Shown: positions 30,088-40,378, counted from the stretch's first letter. The stretch: DNA of 64,000 bases from Flavobacteriaceae bacterium (GCA_012959395.1 DUDG01000030.1:1-64000); one strand, 5' to 3'. Translations and numbers: made by a program. The notes: a model not told the origin generated them from the sequence alone.

Positions 30088-30189
30088 ATGGAACAGCTTA
30101 TACTATGGAAAGATTTAATTGGCTTGATTGTTTTACTATTGTTTATAGTAATTACTGTCACTATTATTAAAAGAAAAATTAAAAATTAA
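30088..30189 (+). CDS. Putative 33-aa single-TM small protein
   Basis: MEQLILWKDLIGLIVLLLFIVITVTIIKRKIKN*; one hydrophobic helix followed by a basic tail, co-directional, tightly spaced. Confidence 0.45.
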   Translation: MEQLILWKDLIGLIVLLLFIVITVTIIKRKIKN

Positions 30190-30194
30190 AACAA

Positions 30195-30416
30195 ATGAAA
30201 AAACTATTATTTATTCTATTTGCCTTTAGCTTATCATTAACTTCCTGTTTTAACAGAGTAACTCCTGAAGTTAGTGTTAAAAATGATATTCATTTAACAA
30301 TTGATGGAGAAAATATTGACGGTCTTCAAGGCGAATGGACTATTATTTTTGAGGAAAAAGAAGAGAATGATAAAGAAATAATTATCATAACAATTGAAAA
30401 AAAAGAGATCAAATAA
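30195..30416 (+). CDS. Putative small lipoprotein
   Basis: 73 aa; MKKLLFILFAFSLSLTSCFNR lipobox, acidic/lysine-rich tail. Confidence 0.65.
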   Translation: MKKLLFILFAFSLSLTSCFNRVTPEVSVKNDIHLTIDGENIDGLQGEWTIIFEEKEENDKEIIIITIEKKEIK

Positions 30417-30433
30417 TTCGGATTTAAACTAAA

Positions 30434-30766
30434 TTGAATACAGATAATTTTAAAATTCAAATAAGAAAAGGACTTTTGGAATTTTGTATTTTGCAAATTA
30501 TTTCAAGAAACGAAGTCTATACATCCGATATTATAGAAGAATTAAAAAATTCTAAAATAATTGTCGTAGAGGGAACGGTTTATCCACTTTTAAATCGCCT
30601 TAAAACATCTGGGTATATAAAGTATGAATGGAAAGAGTCTAAACAGGGTCCGCCAAGAAAGTATTATTCAATTACTGAATTAGGAATTAATTATATAAAG
30701 GAATTAATAGTTTCATGGAACGAAATAAATAGCTCTGTCAAGAAACTTTTAAATACAAAAATATAA
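30434..30766 (+). CDS. PadR family transcriptional regulator
   Basis: 110 aa, TTG start; LLEFCILQIISRNEVYTSDIIEELKNSKIIVVEGTVYPLLNRLKTSGYIKYEWKESKQGPPRKYYSITELG is a canonical PadR winged helix. Confidence 0.95.
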   Translation: MNTDNFKIQIRKGLLEFCILQIISRNEVYTSDIIEELKNSKIIVVEGTVYPLLNRLKTSGYIKYEWKESKQGPPRKYYSITELGINYIKELIVSWNEINSSVKKLLNTKI

Positions 30767-30767
30767 A

Positions 30768-31994
30768 ATGAAAAAAACACATACAATTAACATAGGTCAT
30801 TCAATTTTTAATATTGATGAAGATGCTTATGAAGTTTTATATAAATATTTAGATTCAATAAAAACTTATTTTAATACAATTGATAATGAGGGAGAAATAA
30901 TGAAAGATTTTGAATTAAGAATAGCTGAAAATTTTTCTTCAAAAACATCAGATTATAAAAAAAGTATTGATTTAAATGATGTTAAGAATACGATTAAAAT
31001 CATGGGAACTTTAGAAGATTTCGAGGAAATTCCTGATAATGATAAGAATAAAGAGACGCAAAATAATCAGCAAAAATATAATAATAAGTTATACAGAGAT
31101 TCTAGTAATCGGATAATAGCTGGGGTTTGTTCAGGGATTGCTCAATACTTTAAAATTGATCCAATAATTGTAAGGGTTATATTTTTCATTGCTGTCCCTC
31201 TCAATTTAATTGTCTACATAATTTTTTGGTTAGGAATTCCCATAAAAGATTTTGATCCTAATTTAAGAAATACGCTTTATAGAGATAAAGAGAATGGCAT
31301 AATTGGTGGAGTTGCAAAAGGACTTTCTAATTATCTTAAAATTGATGTTAATTTGATAAGAGTTATTTTCTTTGTTAGTTTGTTTTTTGGAGGTGCTGGG
31401 TTATTGTTTTATTTATTTTTATGGTTTTTCACTAAAGAAGCTAAAACTATTGGTCAGAAAATGAATATGTCAGGTTTCAATGTTAACTTATCAAATATTG
31501 AAGAGTTCATTAAAAAAAAAACAAGAAATCTAAATAAATCTGAAAATACAATTACAAGAATTTTTTTATTTCCATTTAGGTTAGTAGCCCCTTTAATTAA
31601 TGCGCTAAGTGGCCTTGCATTAATATTATTTAAAGCGTTGTTTTCTTTAACAGTCACCATTATTATCGCCTTATCATCTGCATTGCTTTTATTTATTATA
31701 ATGGGCCTTTATAATGAAGTTGAAACAGATCATATGTTTTATGACTTAATTAATGCTATACCTAATTATTTAATTGTTTCAATATCCATTAACCAAATAC
31801 TTACGATAATTTTAGCAATATTAACTGTTGCTATAATCCTGTTTAAAACTAAGATTAAACGCTATTTAATAATCATACTTTTTGTTTTTTGGCTTACTTT
31901 TTTAATATTTAATATAATGTCTATTTCAAGCTTAATTATCGAATTTCACGAATCAGGAATTTTACCAAAGTGGATCAAAGTGGATTTATGGTAA
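30768..31994 (+). CDS. PspC domain-containing membrane protein (two tandem PspC domains)
   Basis: 408 aa; KLYRDSSNRIIAGVCSGIAQYFKIDPIIVRVIF and TLYRDKENGIIGGVAKGLSNYLKIDVNLIRVIF; further TMs at C-terminus. Confidence 0.92.
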   Translation: MKKTHTINIGHSIFNIDEDAYEVLYKYLDSIKTYFNTIDNEGEIMKDFELRIAENFSSKTSDYKKSIDLNDVKNTIKIMGTLEDFEEIPDNDKNKETQNNQQKYNNKLYRDSSNRIIAGVCSGIAQYFKIDPIIVRVIFFIAVPLNLIVYIIFWLGIPIKDFDPNLRNTLYRDKENGIIGGVAKGLSNYLKIDVNLIRVIFFVSLFFGGAGLLFYLFLWFFTKEAKTIGQKMNMSGFNVNLSNIEEFIKKKTRNLNKSENTITRIFLFPFRLVAPLINALSGLALILFKALFSLTVTIIIALSSALLLFIIMGLYNEVETDHMFYDLINAIPNYLIVSISINQILTIILAILTVAIILFKTKIKRYLIIILFVFWLTFLIFNIMSISSLIIEFHESGILPKWIKVDLW

Positions 31995-32253
31995 TTTTTT
32001 CTAAGAACATCTAAATTAAAAAAAATATAATTCAAATTAAACTTTATTATATACTTATTGTCTACTTAGTATTAAATCACTAGAATTGCACAGTTTAAAG
32101 ATATAAATTATAAAAATGTAAGTGTTATAATAAAATGATAATGATCATAAACTAAAAGAAAAAAACAGAATAAATTAGTAAACTATTTTTACTTAAAGTG
32201 AACCCAAATACAAAGAAAAATATAAAGATGAACAAAATAATAATCAAGAGATT

Positions 32254-32946
32254 ATGATTAAAATAAAAGATTTACATAAGTCCTATAGAATGGGTACTAG
32301 CTCTTTACATGTTTTAAAGGGTATTAATTTTGAAGTAGAAGAAGGAGAGTTGGTAGCTATAATGGGATCTTCTGGATCAGGAAAATCTACTTTATTAAAT
32401 ATTATTGGGATGTTAGACCTATTAGATAAAGGATCTTATGAATTGGACGGAGTTCCAATTAAAGATTTGGATGAAACAAAAGCTGCTAATTATAGAAATA
32501 AGTTTCTTGGATTTGTTTTTCAATCTTTTAATTTGATTAATTATAAAACTGCTTTAGAGAACGTCACACTTCCACTATATTATCAAGGTGTAAAAAGAAA
32601 AGAAAGGGAAGCTTTAGCATGGAAGTATTTAGATGATTTTGGCTTGAAAGAATGGGCTACTCATTTGCCAAGTGAATTATCTGGGGGTCAGAAACAAAGA
32701 GTGGCTATTGCTAGAGCTATGGTCACTAAACCGAAAGTCCTTTTGGCAGATGAACTTACGGGAGCTTTGGATTCTAAGACTTCAGAAGAAGTAATGGCAC
32801 TTATTCAAGAGATAAATCAAGCTGGTAAAACAATTTTAATTGTTACTCATGAAGAAGATATTGCAAATATGTGTACTAGAATAGTTCGTTTAAAAGATGG
32901 AATTATAATGGAAGACAAAAAAAATAAAATGGTAAAAGCTATTTAA
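32254..32946 (+). CDS. ABC transporter ATP-binding protein (MacB/LolD-like)
   Basis: 230 aa; Walker A GSSGSGKSTLLN, signature LSGGQKQRVAIARAM, Walker B VLLADELTGALD. Confidence 0.95.
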   Translation: MIKIKDLHKSYRMGTSSLHVLKGINFEVEEGELVAIMGSSGSGKSTLLNIIGMLDLLDKGSYELDGVPIKDLDETKAANYRNKFLGFVFQSFNLINYKTALENVTLPLYYQGVKRKEREALAWKYLDDFGLKEWATHLPSELSGGQKQRVAIARAMVTKPKVLLADELTGALDSKTSEEVMALIQEINQAGKTILIVTHEEDIANMCTRIVRLKDGIIMEDKKNKMVKAI

Positions 32947-34178
32947 TGTTTAGTAGAGATCGTTGGCTAGAAATTTTTGAAACAATTAGAAAGAATAAAC
33001 TAAGAACCTTTCTATCTGGATTCACTGTGGCTTTAGGTATACTAATTTTTGTAGTATTATTTGGTTTTGGAAATGGTCTTAGAAATACTTTCGAAAGTTT
33101 TTTTGAGGATGATGCAAAAAATACTATATGGTTAAGGTCAGGAAGGACTTCTAAACCATATCAGGGTTATGAGTCTAACAGATTGATTGAGTTTGATAAT
33201 GATGATTTAAAAGAAATATCTTCTAGATTTGAATTTTATATTGAAGGAATTACTCCTAGAATTTCATTTAATGGGAATGCTGGATACAAGCTAGAGTCCA
33301 ACAATTATTCAATTAGAGGGGTTGGTCCTTCTCATCAAAAAAATGAGATGACTATAATGATGAAAGGAAGGTATATTAACGGATTAGATGTAGATAATAA
33401 AGAAAGAAATGTTGTTATAGGCAGATTAGTTGAACAAGATTTATTTAAAGGTGAAGATGGTATTGGAAAATTTATTTCTGGAGGAGGAAGATCATGGAAA
33501 GTTGTTGGTGTTTTTCAAGATGATGGTGGAGATAATGAAGAAAGAATCATTTACGCTCCATACACGACTATTCAATTGATTCAAAAAAGTACTGATAAGG
33601 TAGGTCAAATAATTATTTCTTATAAACCTGAAATTGGATACAGCGGAGCTGTAGCTTTCGAAAATCAATTAAGGAAATATATAAAACAAAGGAAAAATAT
33701 TGACCCTACGGATCCTAGAGGAGTTTTCATAAGGAGTGCAGCAGCTGACATGAAATCGAATGATCAATTTGCTTCGGTTTTACAATACATAATATCATTT
33801 GTAGGAATAGGAACTTTATTGGCTGGAATAATTGGAATTTCAAATATTATGGTCTTTGTAGTTAAAGAAAGAACAAAGGAATTAGGAATTAGAAAAGCAA
33901 TTGGGGCAACTCCAAAATCAATTATTGGAATGATTCTTCAAGAATCGATTTTTATTACAACAATTTCTGGATATGTTGGACTTTTTACAGGAATAGCATT
34001 TTTAAATTTTATTGGCGATAAATTAGAAGAACAGTATTTCATAACGGATCCTTTTATAGATCTTTTAACGGGAATATTGGCTACTGTAATATTAATAGCT
34101 TTTGGTGCTTTTGCAGGATATCTTCCAGCAAAAAGAGCAGCCAGAATTAAACCAATTGAGGCTTTAAGAGATAGTTAA
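32946..34178 (+). CDS. ABC transporter permease (MacB/FtsX family)
   Basis: 410 aa; N-terminal TM, MacB periplasmic-core-like region, KERTKELGIRKAIGATPKSIIGMILQES and AKRAARIKPIEALR. Confidence 0.93.
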   Translation: MFSRDRWLEIFETIRKNKLRTFLSGFTVALGILIFVVLFGFGNGLRNTFESFFEDDAKNTIWLRSGRTSKPYQGYESNRLIEFDNDDLKEISSRFEFYIEGITPRISFNGNAGYKLESNNYSIRGVGPSHQKNEMTIMMKGRYINGLDVDNKERNVVIGRLVEQDLFKGEDGIGKFISGGGRSWKVVGVFQDDGGDNEERIIYAPYTTIQLIQKSTDKVGQIIISYKPEIGYSGAVAFENQLRKYIKQRKNIDPTDPRGVFIRSAAADMKSNDQFASVLQYIISFVGIGTLLAGIIGISNIMVFVVKERTKELGIRKAIGATPKSIIGMILQESIFITTISGYVGLFTGIAFLNFIGDKLEEQYFITDPFIDLLTGILATVILIAFGAFAGYLPAKRAARIKPIEALRDS

Positions 34179-34179
34179 T

Positions 34180-35445
34180 ATGAAAAGATTATTTGATAAA
34201 GATACCTGGCAAGAAATTTTTGGATCTATCCAAAAAAATAAAATTAGAACCATTATCACTATGATAGGTGTTCTTTGGGGAATTTTTATATTCATAACTT
34301 TATCGGGATCTTCTAAAGGTCTTGATAATGGCTTTGAGAGAGCTTTTGAATCTATTGCCTCAAATAGTATTTTTATTTGGGCTCAATCAACAGGCCTGCC
34401 TTATAAAGGATATAAATCAAATAGAAATATTACTTTAAAAATTCAAGATGTAGATGTTTTAAAAAAGAAAGTGAAGGGAATTAAGTTTATTGCACCAAGA
34501 ATTGCGGCTGGTATTTTTGGAGGAGCTGGAGGAAATATAGTAAGAGGTACCAAATCAGGAACCTATGCTATATATGGAGATTATCCAGAGTATATTAAAA
34601 TAGCTACTACTAAAATATATGATGGGGGAAGATTTATAAATGAATCTGATATTAAATATGAAAGGAAAGTATGTGTTATTGGAGAAAGAACACAACTAGA
34701 ATTATTTGAAAAAGACGAAGATCCCATTGGGGAATTTATTAGTATAAATAAAATAAATTTTAGAGTAGCTGGAGTTCATAAATTTGTTGAAGGTGGTGGT
34801 TTTGGAGATGATGGGGATATTTATATTCCTTTTACAACCTTTAGAAAAATATTTAATACTGGAGACGATGTGGCATTTTTTATGATTGCTGCTGATGAAG
34901 ACATAGATGGCGTTAAAGTAGAGAAAGAGATAAGAACCACTTTAAAACAAATACATAAAGTTGATCCAAATGATAAGCGTGCAATAGGCGGGTTTAATCT
35001 AGGAGAAGTTTTTAAAAGAACAATGAATTTCGCTAATGGGCTTACCTTTTTATCTTTAGTGGTTGGCATTGCTACCATTTTAGCAGGTGTGATCGGAATA
35101 GGTAATATTTTACTTATTTCTGTAAAAGAAAGAACCAAAGAAATTGGAATTAGAAGGGCTTTAGGAGCCACCCCATCAGAAGTAAGAACACAAATCATAT
35201 TAGAATCGGTTTTTTTAACTATTCTAGCAGGTATAATTGGAATAATATTGGGAGCATTTGTATTGTCTGGAATTAATGCTGCAACTGTAGATATTACAGA
35301 TTTCCCTTACACTAACCCAACAGTACCTATTCCTTATGTTTTAGGGGCGCTAGGACTTATGGTTATACTTGGAACATTAATAGGAATTATACCAGCCCAA
35401 AGAGCTGTTAGCATAAAACCAATAGACGCATTAAGAGAAGAATAA
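34180..35445 (+). CDS. ABC transporter permease (MacB/FtsX family), second copy
   Basis: 421 aa; KERTKEIGIRRALGATPSEVRTQIILES, AQRAVSIKPIDALREE. Confidence 0.93.
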   Translation: MKRLFDKDTWQEIFGSIQKNKIRTIITMIGVLWGIFIFITLSGSSKGLDNGFERAFESIASNSIFIWAQSTGLPYKGYKSNRNITLKIQDVDVLKKKVKGIKFIAPRIAAGIFGGAGGNIVRGTKSGTYAIYGDYPEYIKIATTKIYDGGRFINESDIKYERKVCVIGERTQLELFEKDEDPIGEFISINKINFRVAGVHKFVEGGGFGDDGDIYIPFTTFRKIFNTGDDVAFFMIAADEDIDGVKVEKEIRTTLKQIHKVDPNDKRAIGGFNLGEVFKRTMNFANGLTFLSLVVGIATILAGVIGIGNILLISVKERTKEIGIRRALGATPSEVRTQIILESVFLTILAGIIGIILGAFVLSGINAATVDITDFPYTNPTVPIPYVLGALGLMVILGTLIGIIPAQRAVSIKPIDALREE

Positions 35446-35462
35446 TAATTTAATTAATAGAT

Positions 35463-36590
35463 ATGAAATATTTAAAATACATTGGAATTACCTCACTTGT
35501 TTTGGGAATATTATATGCAAGTGCTTTTTTTATTAAATCAAATAGTAAATCATCAATTGTGTATGATACGCAGACTCTAATTACAGCTACAATTGAAGAT
35601 AAAATTGTAGCTACAGGAAAAGTCTTACCTGAAGATGAAGTTAATGTTGTACCTCAAATTGCAGGAATAATACAGAAAATACTAGTTGAAGAGGGAGATG
35701 AAATTTCAGCAGGAGATTTAATAGCTAGAATTAAAGTAGTTCCAAACGAACAAACCTTAAATAGTGCTGAAGGGAGAGTGAAAAGTGCAATAATTGTTTT
35801 AAGTAATTCTAAGATAGAATTTGAAAGAAATAAAGCTCTTTTTGCTAAAGAAATTATTTCAGAACAAGATTTTAATTCAGTCACTCTAAGATATAATCAA
35901 GACATGCAAAATCTGTCAAATGCTAAAAGTGATTTACAGATAATTAAATTAGGTTCTTCTGGAAGTTCAACTATAACAAACACGAATGTTAGAGCCACCG
36001 TTTCAGGAACTATTTTAGAAATTCCTGTTAAAGAAGGGGATCAAGTTATTCAGGCTAATACTTTTAATGCAGGAACAACCATTGCTACTATTGCCGATTT
36101 AAATAAGATGATTTTTGAAGGCCAGGTTGATGAAGGAGAAGTTGGTAAGTTGAGTGTAGATATGCCATTAATAATAACTTTGGGAGCTATAGAAGGTAAA
36201 GAATATAATGCTAAATTAAGATTAATTGCTCCTAAAGGAACAGAAGTAGCCGGGGCTATTCAGTTTAAAATTGAAGGAGAAGTTTATCTAGATGATGAAT
36301 ATGTTATAAGGGCTGGATATAGTGCGAATGCTTCAATAGTAACTCAAAGAAAGGTTGATATTACTGCAATTAGTGAATCGTTATTACAGTACGATTCTAA
36401 AACAAAAAATCCGTATGTAGAAATTGAAACTTCTGATCAAAAATTTATTAGAAAAGATGTTAAATTGGGCATTTCAGATGGTATTAATGCGGAGCTGATT
36501 GAAGGAGTATCAAAAACCGATAAAATTAAAGTTTGGAATAAAACAGAGCCAGATAAAAGAGGAGAGGTTGAAGAAGAAGAAGAAGACTAA
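35463..36590 (+). CDS. HlyD/MacA-type periplasmic adaptor subunit
   Basis: 375 aa; N-terminal TM, biotinyl-lipoyl-like VVPQIAGIIQKILVEEGDEISAGDLIARI, barrel-sandwich and beta-barrel regions. Confidence 0.92.
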   Translation: MKYLKYIGITSLVLGILYASAFFIKSNSKSSIVYDTQTLITATIEDKIVATGKVLPEDEVNVVPQIAGIIQKILVEEGDEISAGDLIARIKVVPNEQTLNSAEGRVKSAIIVLSNSKIEFERNKALFAKEIISEQDFNSVTLRYNQDMQNLSNAKSDLQIIKLGSSGSSTITNTNVRATVSGTILEIPVKEGDQVIQANTFNAGTTIATIADLNKMIFEGQVDEGEVGKLSVDMPLIITLGAIEGKEYNAKLRLIAPKGTEVAGAIQFKIEGEVYLDDEYVIRAGYSANASIVTQRKVDITAISESLLQYDSKTKNPYVEIETSDQKFIRKDVKLGISDGINAELIEGVSKTDKIKVWNKTEPDKRGEVEEEEED

Positions 36591-36627
36591 GAATGCAAAA
36601 ACTAAATTATATAGAAAAATAATAAAT

Positions 36628-38046
36628 ATGAAAATTTTAAAAACTTTAATAATATTTTTTATTTGCTCTAATATTCAATACGCTCAAGAGACATGGACTC
36701 TAGAAGCTTGTGTAAATAGAGCATTAGAAAAGAATATTTCTATAAAACAATCAAAGTTAGATTACGCTGGTTCTCAAATAGATAAGCAAGGAGCAATTGG
36801 AAATTTTTTGCCTAATGTAAATATTGGCAGTAGTCATTCTTGGAATGTCGGTTTAAATCAGAACATAACAACTGGTCTTTTAGAGAATTTCACTACTCAA
36901 TTCTCATCAATGAATTTAAATTTAAATGTCAATTTATATAATGGTCTTCAGAATATTAAGAGATTACACAGAGCCAATCTTTCAATTTTAGCTAGCCAAT
37001 ATCAATTAGAGGATATGACCGAAAACATAGCACTGCTAGTAGCTAATTCTTATTTGCAGATTCTTTTTAGCAAAGAATCTTTGGCAGTTCAACATTTGCA
37101 ATTAGATATTACTGTAAAAGAATTAAAAAGAATTAAGGAGTTGGTTTCAGCAGGGGTTGTCCCTAAAGGAGATTTATATGAAATTGAAGCTAATTTAGCT
37201 TCTCAAGAAAAAAATTTAGTTGACGCTCAAAATGCTTATTATTTATCTAAGATTTCTTTAGCTCAATTATTGTTAATTGAAGACTACGATGGATTTGAAA
37301 TAGCTAATGAAACTTATGATATTCCTATCTCTAATAATTTAGATAAATCACCATATGAAATTTATAATTTTGCAGTTGGAAATAGAAAGGATATTAAACT
37401 TAGTGAAACTAATGTTGAAATAGCCAAGAAAGACTTAGAATTGTCTAAATCTCTTTTACAACCTAGATTGTCTGCTTTTTATTCTTATAGTTCTAGAATA
37501 GGATATTCAGATAGAATAGTTGCAACTGATGAAATTGCATTTGTTCCTATTGGAGTTGTAGAAGGAACGGGTGAAAAAGTGGTAGCACCTTATCAGAAAA
37601 TGGCAACAGTAAGTCCGCTTTCTTTTTCTGATCAATTTGACTTAAATGCGGGTCAAAACTTCGGATTAAGTCTTTCAATCCCTATATTAAATAGTCTTTC
37701 TAATAGGACAAACGTTAACAGATCTAAGGTGAATATTTTAAGATCTGAAAATTCTTTACAACAGAAAAAACTTGATTTAGAAAATTCAGTAAACCAATCT
37801 TATAATGATGCTAAAGGCGCTTATAAAGCTTATCTAGCTTCTCAGAAGTTGGTTGTTGCTAGAAAATTAGCTTTTGAGTATGCTCAAAATAAATTTGAGG
37901 TTGGATCCTTGAATTCATTTGATTTTACTCAGGCCAAGCAACGTTATGAACTAGCTCAATCAGAATTAATAAGAACTAAATACGATTATATTTTTAAACT
38001 TAAAGTATTAGATTTTTATTTTGGAGTACCTATCAAAGTAGATTAA
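36628..38046 (+). CDS. TolC family outer membrane protein (start revised from track ORF 36499)
   Basis: MKILKTLIIFFICSNIQYAQETWTLEACVNRALEKNISIKQSKLDYAGSQ...; signal peptide begins at ATG 36628, so the upstream 43 codons overlapping the adaptor gene are unlikely to be used. Confidence 0.93.
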   Translation: MKILKTLIIFFICSNIQYAQETWTLEACVNRALEKNISIKQSKLDYAGSQIDKQGAIGNFLPNVNIGSSHSWNVGLNQNITTGLLENFTTQFSSMNLNLNVNLYNGLQNIKRLHRANLSILASQYQLEDMTENIALLVANSYLQILFSKESLAVQHLQLDITVKELKRIKELVSAGVVPKGDLYEIEANLASQEKNLVDAQNAYYLSKISLAQLLLIEDYDGFEIANETYDIPISNNLDKSPYEIYNFAVGNRKDIKLSETNVEIAKKDLELSKSLLQPRLSAFYSYSSRIGYSDRIVATDEIAFVPIGVVEGTGEKVVAPYQKMATVSPLSFSDQFDLNAGQNFGLSLSIPILNSLSNRTNVNRSKVNILRSENSLQQKKLDLENSVNQSYNDAKGAYKAYLASQKLVVARKLAFEYAQNKFEVGSLNSFDFTQAKQRYELAQSELIRTKYDYIFKLKVLDFYFGVPIKVD

Positions 38047-38058
38047 ATGGTTTAACTC

Positions 38059-38724
38059 ATGCCTTATATTTTAAATATAGAGACATCTTCAACAAATTGT
38101 TCTGTTTCATTGGCACATAATGGGATGGTTATTTCTTTAAAGGAAAAGAATGATGAAAAATACTCTCATTCAACCAAATTGCATGCTTTTATTCAGGAAG
38201 TTCTAAAAGATTCAAACGTTTCAATTAATGAATTATCCGCCATAAGCGTAAGTAAAGGACCAGGTTCTTATACTGGCTTAAGAATTGGAATTTCTGCAGC
38301 TAAAGGGCTCTGTTTTGCTTTAGATATTCCATTAATTTCATTATCAACTTTATTAATTCTTTCAAAACAAATAAAAATTGAAAAAGGACTAATTGTTCCT
38401 GTGTTAGATGCTAGAAGAGATGAAGTTTATTCAGCTGTGTATGATTCAAAATATAATTTGATTCAAGAAGAGAAACCGGAGATTATTAATAAGGATTCTT
38501 TTAAACAATTGCTTAAAGATGACAAACTGCATTTAATTGGAAGTGGCCAAGAAAAATGCAAGTATTTATTATTAGAAAATTCTAATTTGATTTTTTTAAA
38601 TAACAATTCTTACCCTTCTTCTAAAGAAATGGCCTTATTATCTTATAAAAAATTTACAAATTCTGATTTCGAAGACTTAGCTTATTTCGAGCCAGCTTAC
38701 TTAAAAAACTTTGTGCTAAATTAA
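38059..38724 (+). CDS. tsaB: tRNA threonylcarbamoyladenosine biosynthesis protein TsaB
   Basis: 221 aa; ILNIETSSTNCSVSLAHNG, ISVSKGPGSYTGLRIGISAAKGLCFALDIPLI. Confidence 0.95.
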   Translation: MPYILNIETSSTNCSVSLAHNGMVISLKEKNDEKYSHSTKLHAFIQEVLKDSNVSINELSAISVSKGPGSYTGLRIGISAAKGLCFALDIPLISLSTLLILSKQIKIEKGLIVPVLDARRDEVYSAVYDSKYNLIQEEKPEIINKDSFKQLLKDDKLHLIGSGQEKCKYLLLENSNLIFLNNNSYPSSKEMALLSYKKFTNSDFEDLAYFEPAYLKNFVLN

Positions 38725-38726
38725 GT

Positions 38727-39608
38727 TCAACCATTAATTGCATTTACACTAGAAATCATCCCAGGAAGCATTTCTTTTAACATATTTTCTATTCCACTTT
38801 TAAGAGTTATAGTTGATGACGGACAACCACTACAGGCTCCTTGAAGTATTACATTAACTTTTTTACTTTCATTATCATATGATTTGAAAACAATATTACC
38901 TCCATCTGAAGCTACTGCAGGCTTTACATGTTTTTCAATAATTTCTATAATGTTTTTAGAAACATCATCTAAATCTTCAATTGTATTAGGCTCAGATTTT
39001 TTAATAAAATTTTCTTTATAAATAATTGTATTATCATCCTGAATAAATGAACGTATAAATTCCCTAACATCCATTACATTTTCATCCCAATTTGAATTAT
39101 CTTTCTGTATTATTGAAATGAAATTAAAATCAAAAAAAACTTCTTTAACAAAAGGAAAGCTAAATAACGATTTCGCTAAAGGAGCATCATTAGTATGCTC
39201 AACTTTTTTGAATTCATAAACATCATCAAATAATTTTTTATTTACTACAAATTTCATAGCATTAGGATTTGGAGTACTTTCTGCATAAACAGTTACTGGA
39301 GAAGCTTTTTTTAATTCAGATTCATTAACTAAACCACCATCATTTAAAAAATCTTCTAACTGTTTACATAATTCATTTTGAACATCTTTCCAATCTAGGA
39401 TGTTTAGTTTTTCAACATAAACAGAATGTTTATTAAGCACTACTTTTTTTACAAAGGGCAAATAAAAAATTTGTTGAATTAAAGGGAAGTCTTTTGCTTG
39501 GTCAATTTTTTCAAATTCAATCCTTTTGTCGGATAAAAATATATTAGAGTAAAATTCTAATTCTTCCTCTCTACTTGTTTCTTTAAATTTAATAGTATGT
39601 TTTTCCAT
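38727..39608 (-). CDS. NifU/Nfu family Fe-S scaffold protein with tandem Nfu N-terminal domains
   Basis: 293 aa; repeated P.FVKxV segments, ESTPNPNAMKFVVNKKL, C-terminal KPAVASDGGNIVFKSYD...LQGACSGCPSSTITLKSGIENML. Confidence 0.93.
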   Translation of the reverse strand: MEKHTIKFKETSREEELEFYSNIFLSDKRIEFEKIDQAKDFPLIQQIFYLPFVKKVVLNKHSVYVEKLNILDWKDVQNELCKQLEDFLNDGGLVNESELKKASPVTVYAESTPNPNAMKFVVNKKLFDDVYEFKKVEHTNDAPLAKSLFSFPFVKEVFFDFNFISIIQKDNSNWDENVMDVREFIRSFIQDDNTIIYKENFIKKSEPNTIEDLDDVSKNIIEIIEKHVKPAVASDGGNIVFKSYDNESKKVNVILQGACSGCPSSTITLKSGIENMLKEMLPGMISSVNAING

Positions 39609-40378
39609 TAGATGATATTGATTTCATATTTTTTATCTAAAATTTTATTTAATGAGCTAGAATCTCCATTACAATAAAAAGAATAGTTACCTTGATTAGA
39701 TTCTTTGTTAATTTTATGTTTATTGATTAAAGCTTTGGTTTGTTTAGCAACAGCTTCTCCACTGTCAATAATTTTAATCGTGTTTGGCAAAATTTTTGAA
39801 AGTATTTTATTTAAAAAAGGGTAATGAGTGCACCCTAAGACTAGATGGTCTATTTTTTTCCCTATCATTGAATCAAGATACTTATGTAATAAGCGCTCAA
39901 TTTCAACTCCTTCAAAAATTCCATTTTCAATTAATTGAACCAACCCATCTCCATTTTTTTCAATTATTTCAATATTTGAAGCATAGTCATTTGAAGTAGA
40001 ATTAAATAACGAGCTTGAGAGTGTTCCTTTAGTAGCTAGTATTCCTATTTTTCCAGTCTTAGTTTTTATAGCTGCTGATTTTATAGCTGGCTCTATGCCA
40101 ATAAACGGAAAATTAAAACTATTTCTTAAATCTGAAATACTATTTGTTGTTACCGTATTACATGCTACTACAATTATTTTACATCCTTTATCTAATAACC
40201 AACGAGTATTTTTAAAACTCAACTCTTTAATAGTTTTTATTGATTTATTTCCATAAGGAGAGTGTAAATTATCAGAGAAATAAATAACATCTTCATTAGG
40301 TAATAATTTTTTTATAGAATTAAAGATGGTTATTCCTCCAATTCCAGAATCAAAAATACCTATGGGTGAGTTATTCAT
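39608..40378 (-). CDS. murI: Glutamate racemase
   Basis: 256 aa; IGIFDSGIGGITI, IVVACNTVTTNS, LVLGCTHYPFL. Confidence 0.95.
   Translation of the reverse strand: MNNSPIGIFDSGIGGITIFNSIKKLLPNEDVIYFSDNLHSPYGNKSIKTIKELSFKNTRWLLDKGCKIIVVACNTVTTNSISDLRNSFNFPFIGIEPAIKSAAIKTKTGKIGILATKGTLSSSLFNSTSNDYASNIEIIEKNGDGLVQLIENGIFEGVEIERLLHKYLDSMIGKKIDHLVLGCTHYPFLNKILSKILPNTIKIIDSGEAVAKQTKALINKHKINKESNQGNYSFYCNGDSSSLNKILDKKYEINII

Noticed and set aside
29967-30161. 64-aa minus-strand ORF opposite the micro-ORFs
   Set aside because: No start context or domain; co-directional plus-strand small ORFs fit the operon better, though neither is proven.
31995-32253. Long AT-rich intergenic region before the ABC operon, considered as a possible ncRNA or CRISPR-like region
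   Set aside because: No regular repeats or convincing stem-loop with terminator found by eye; probably promoter/leader sequence.
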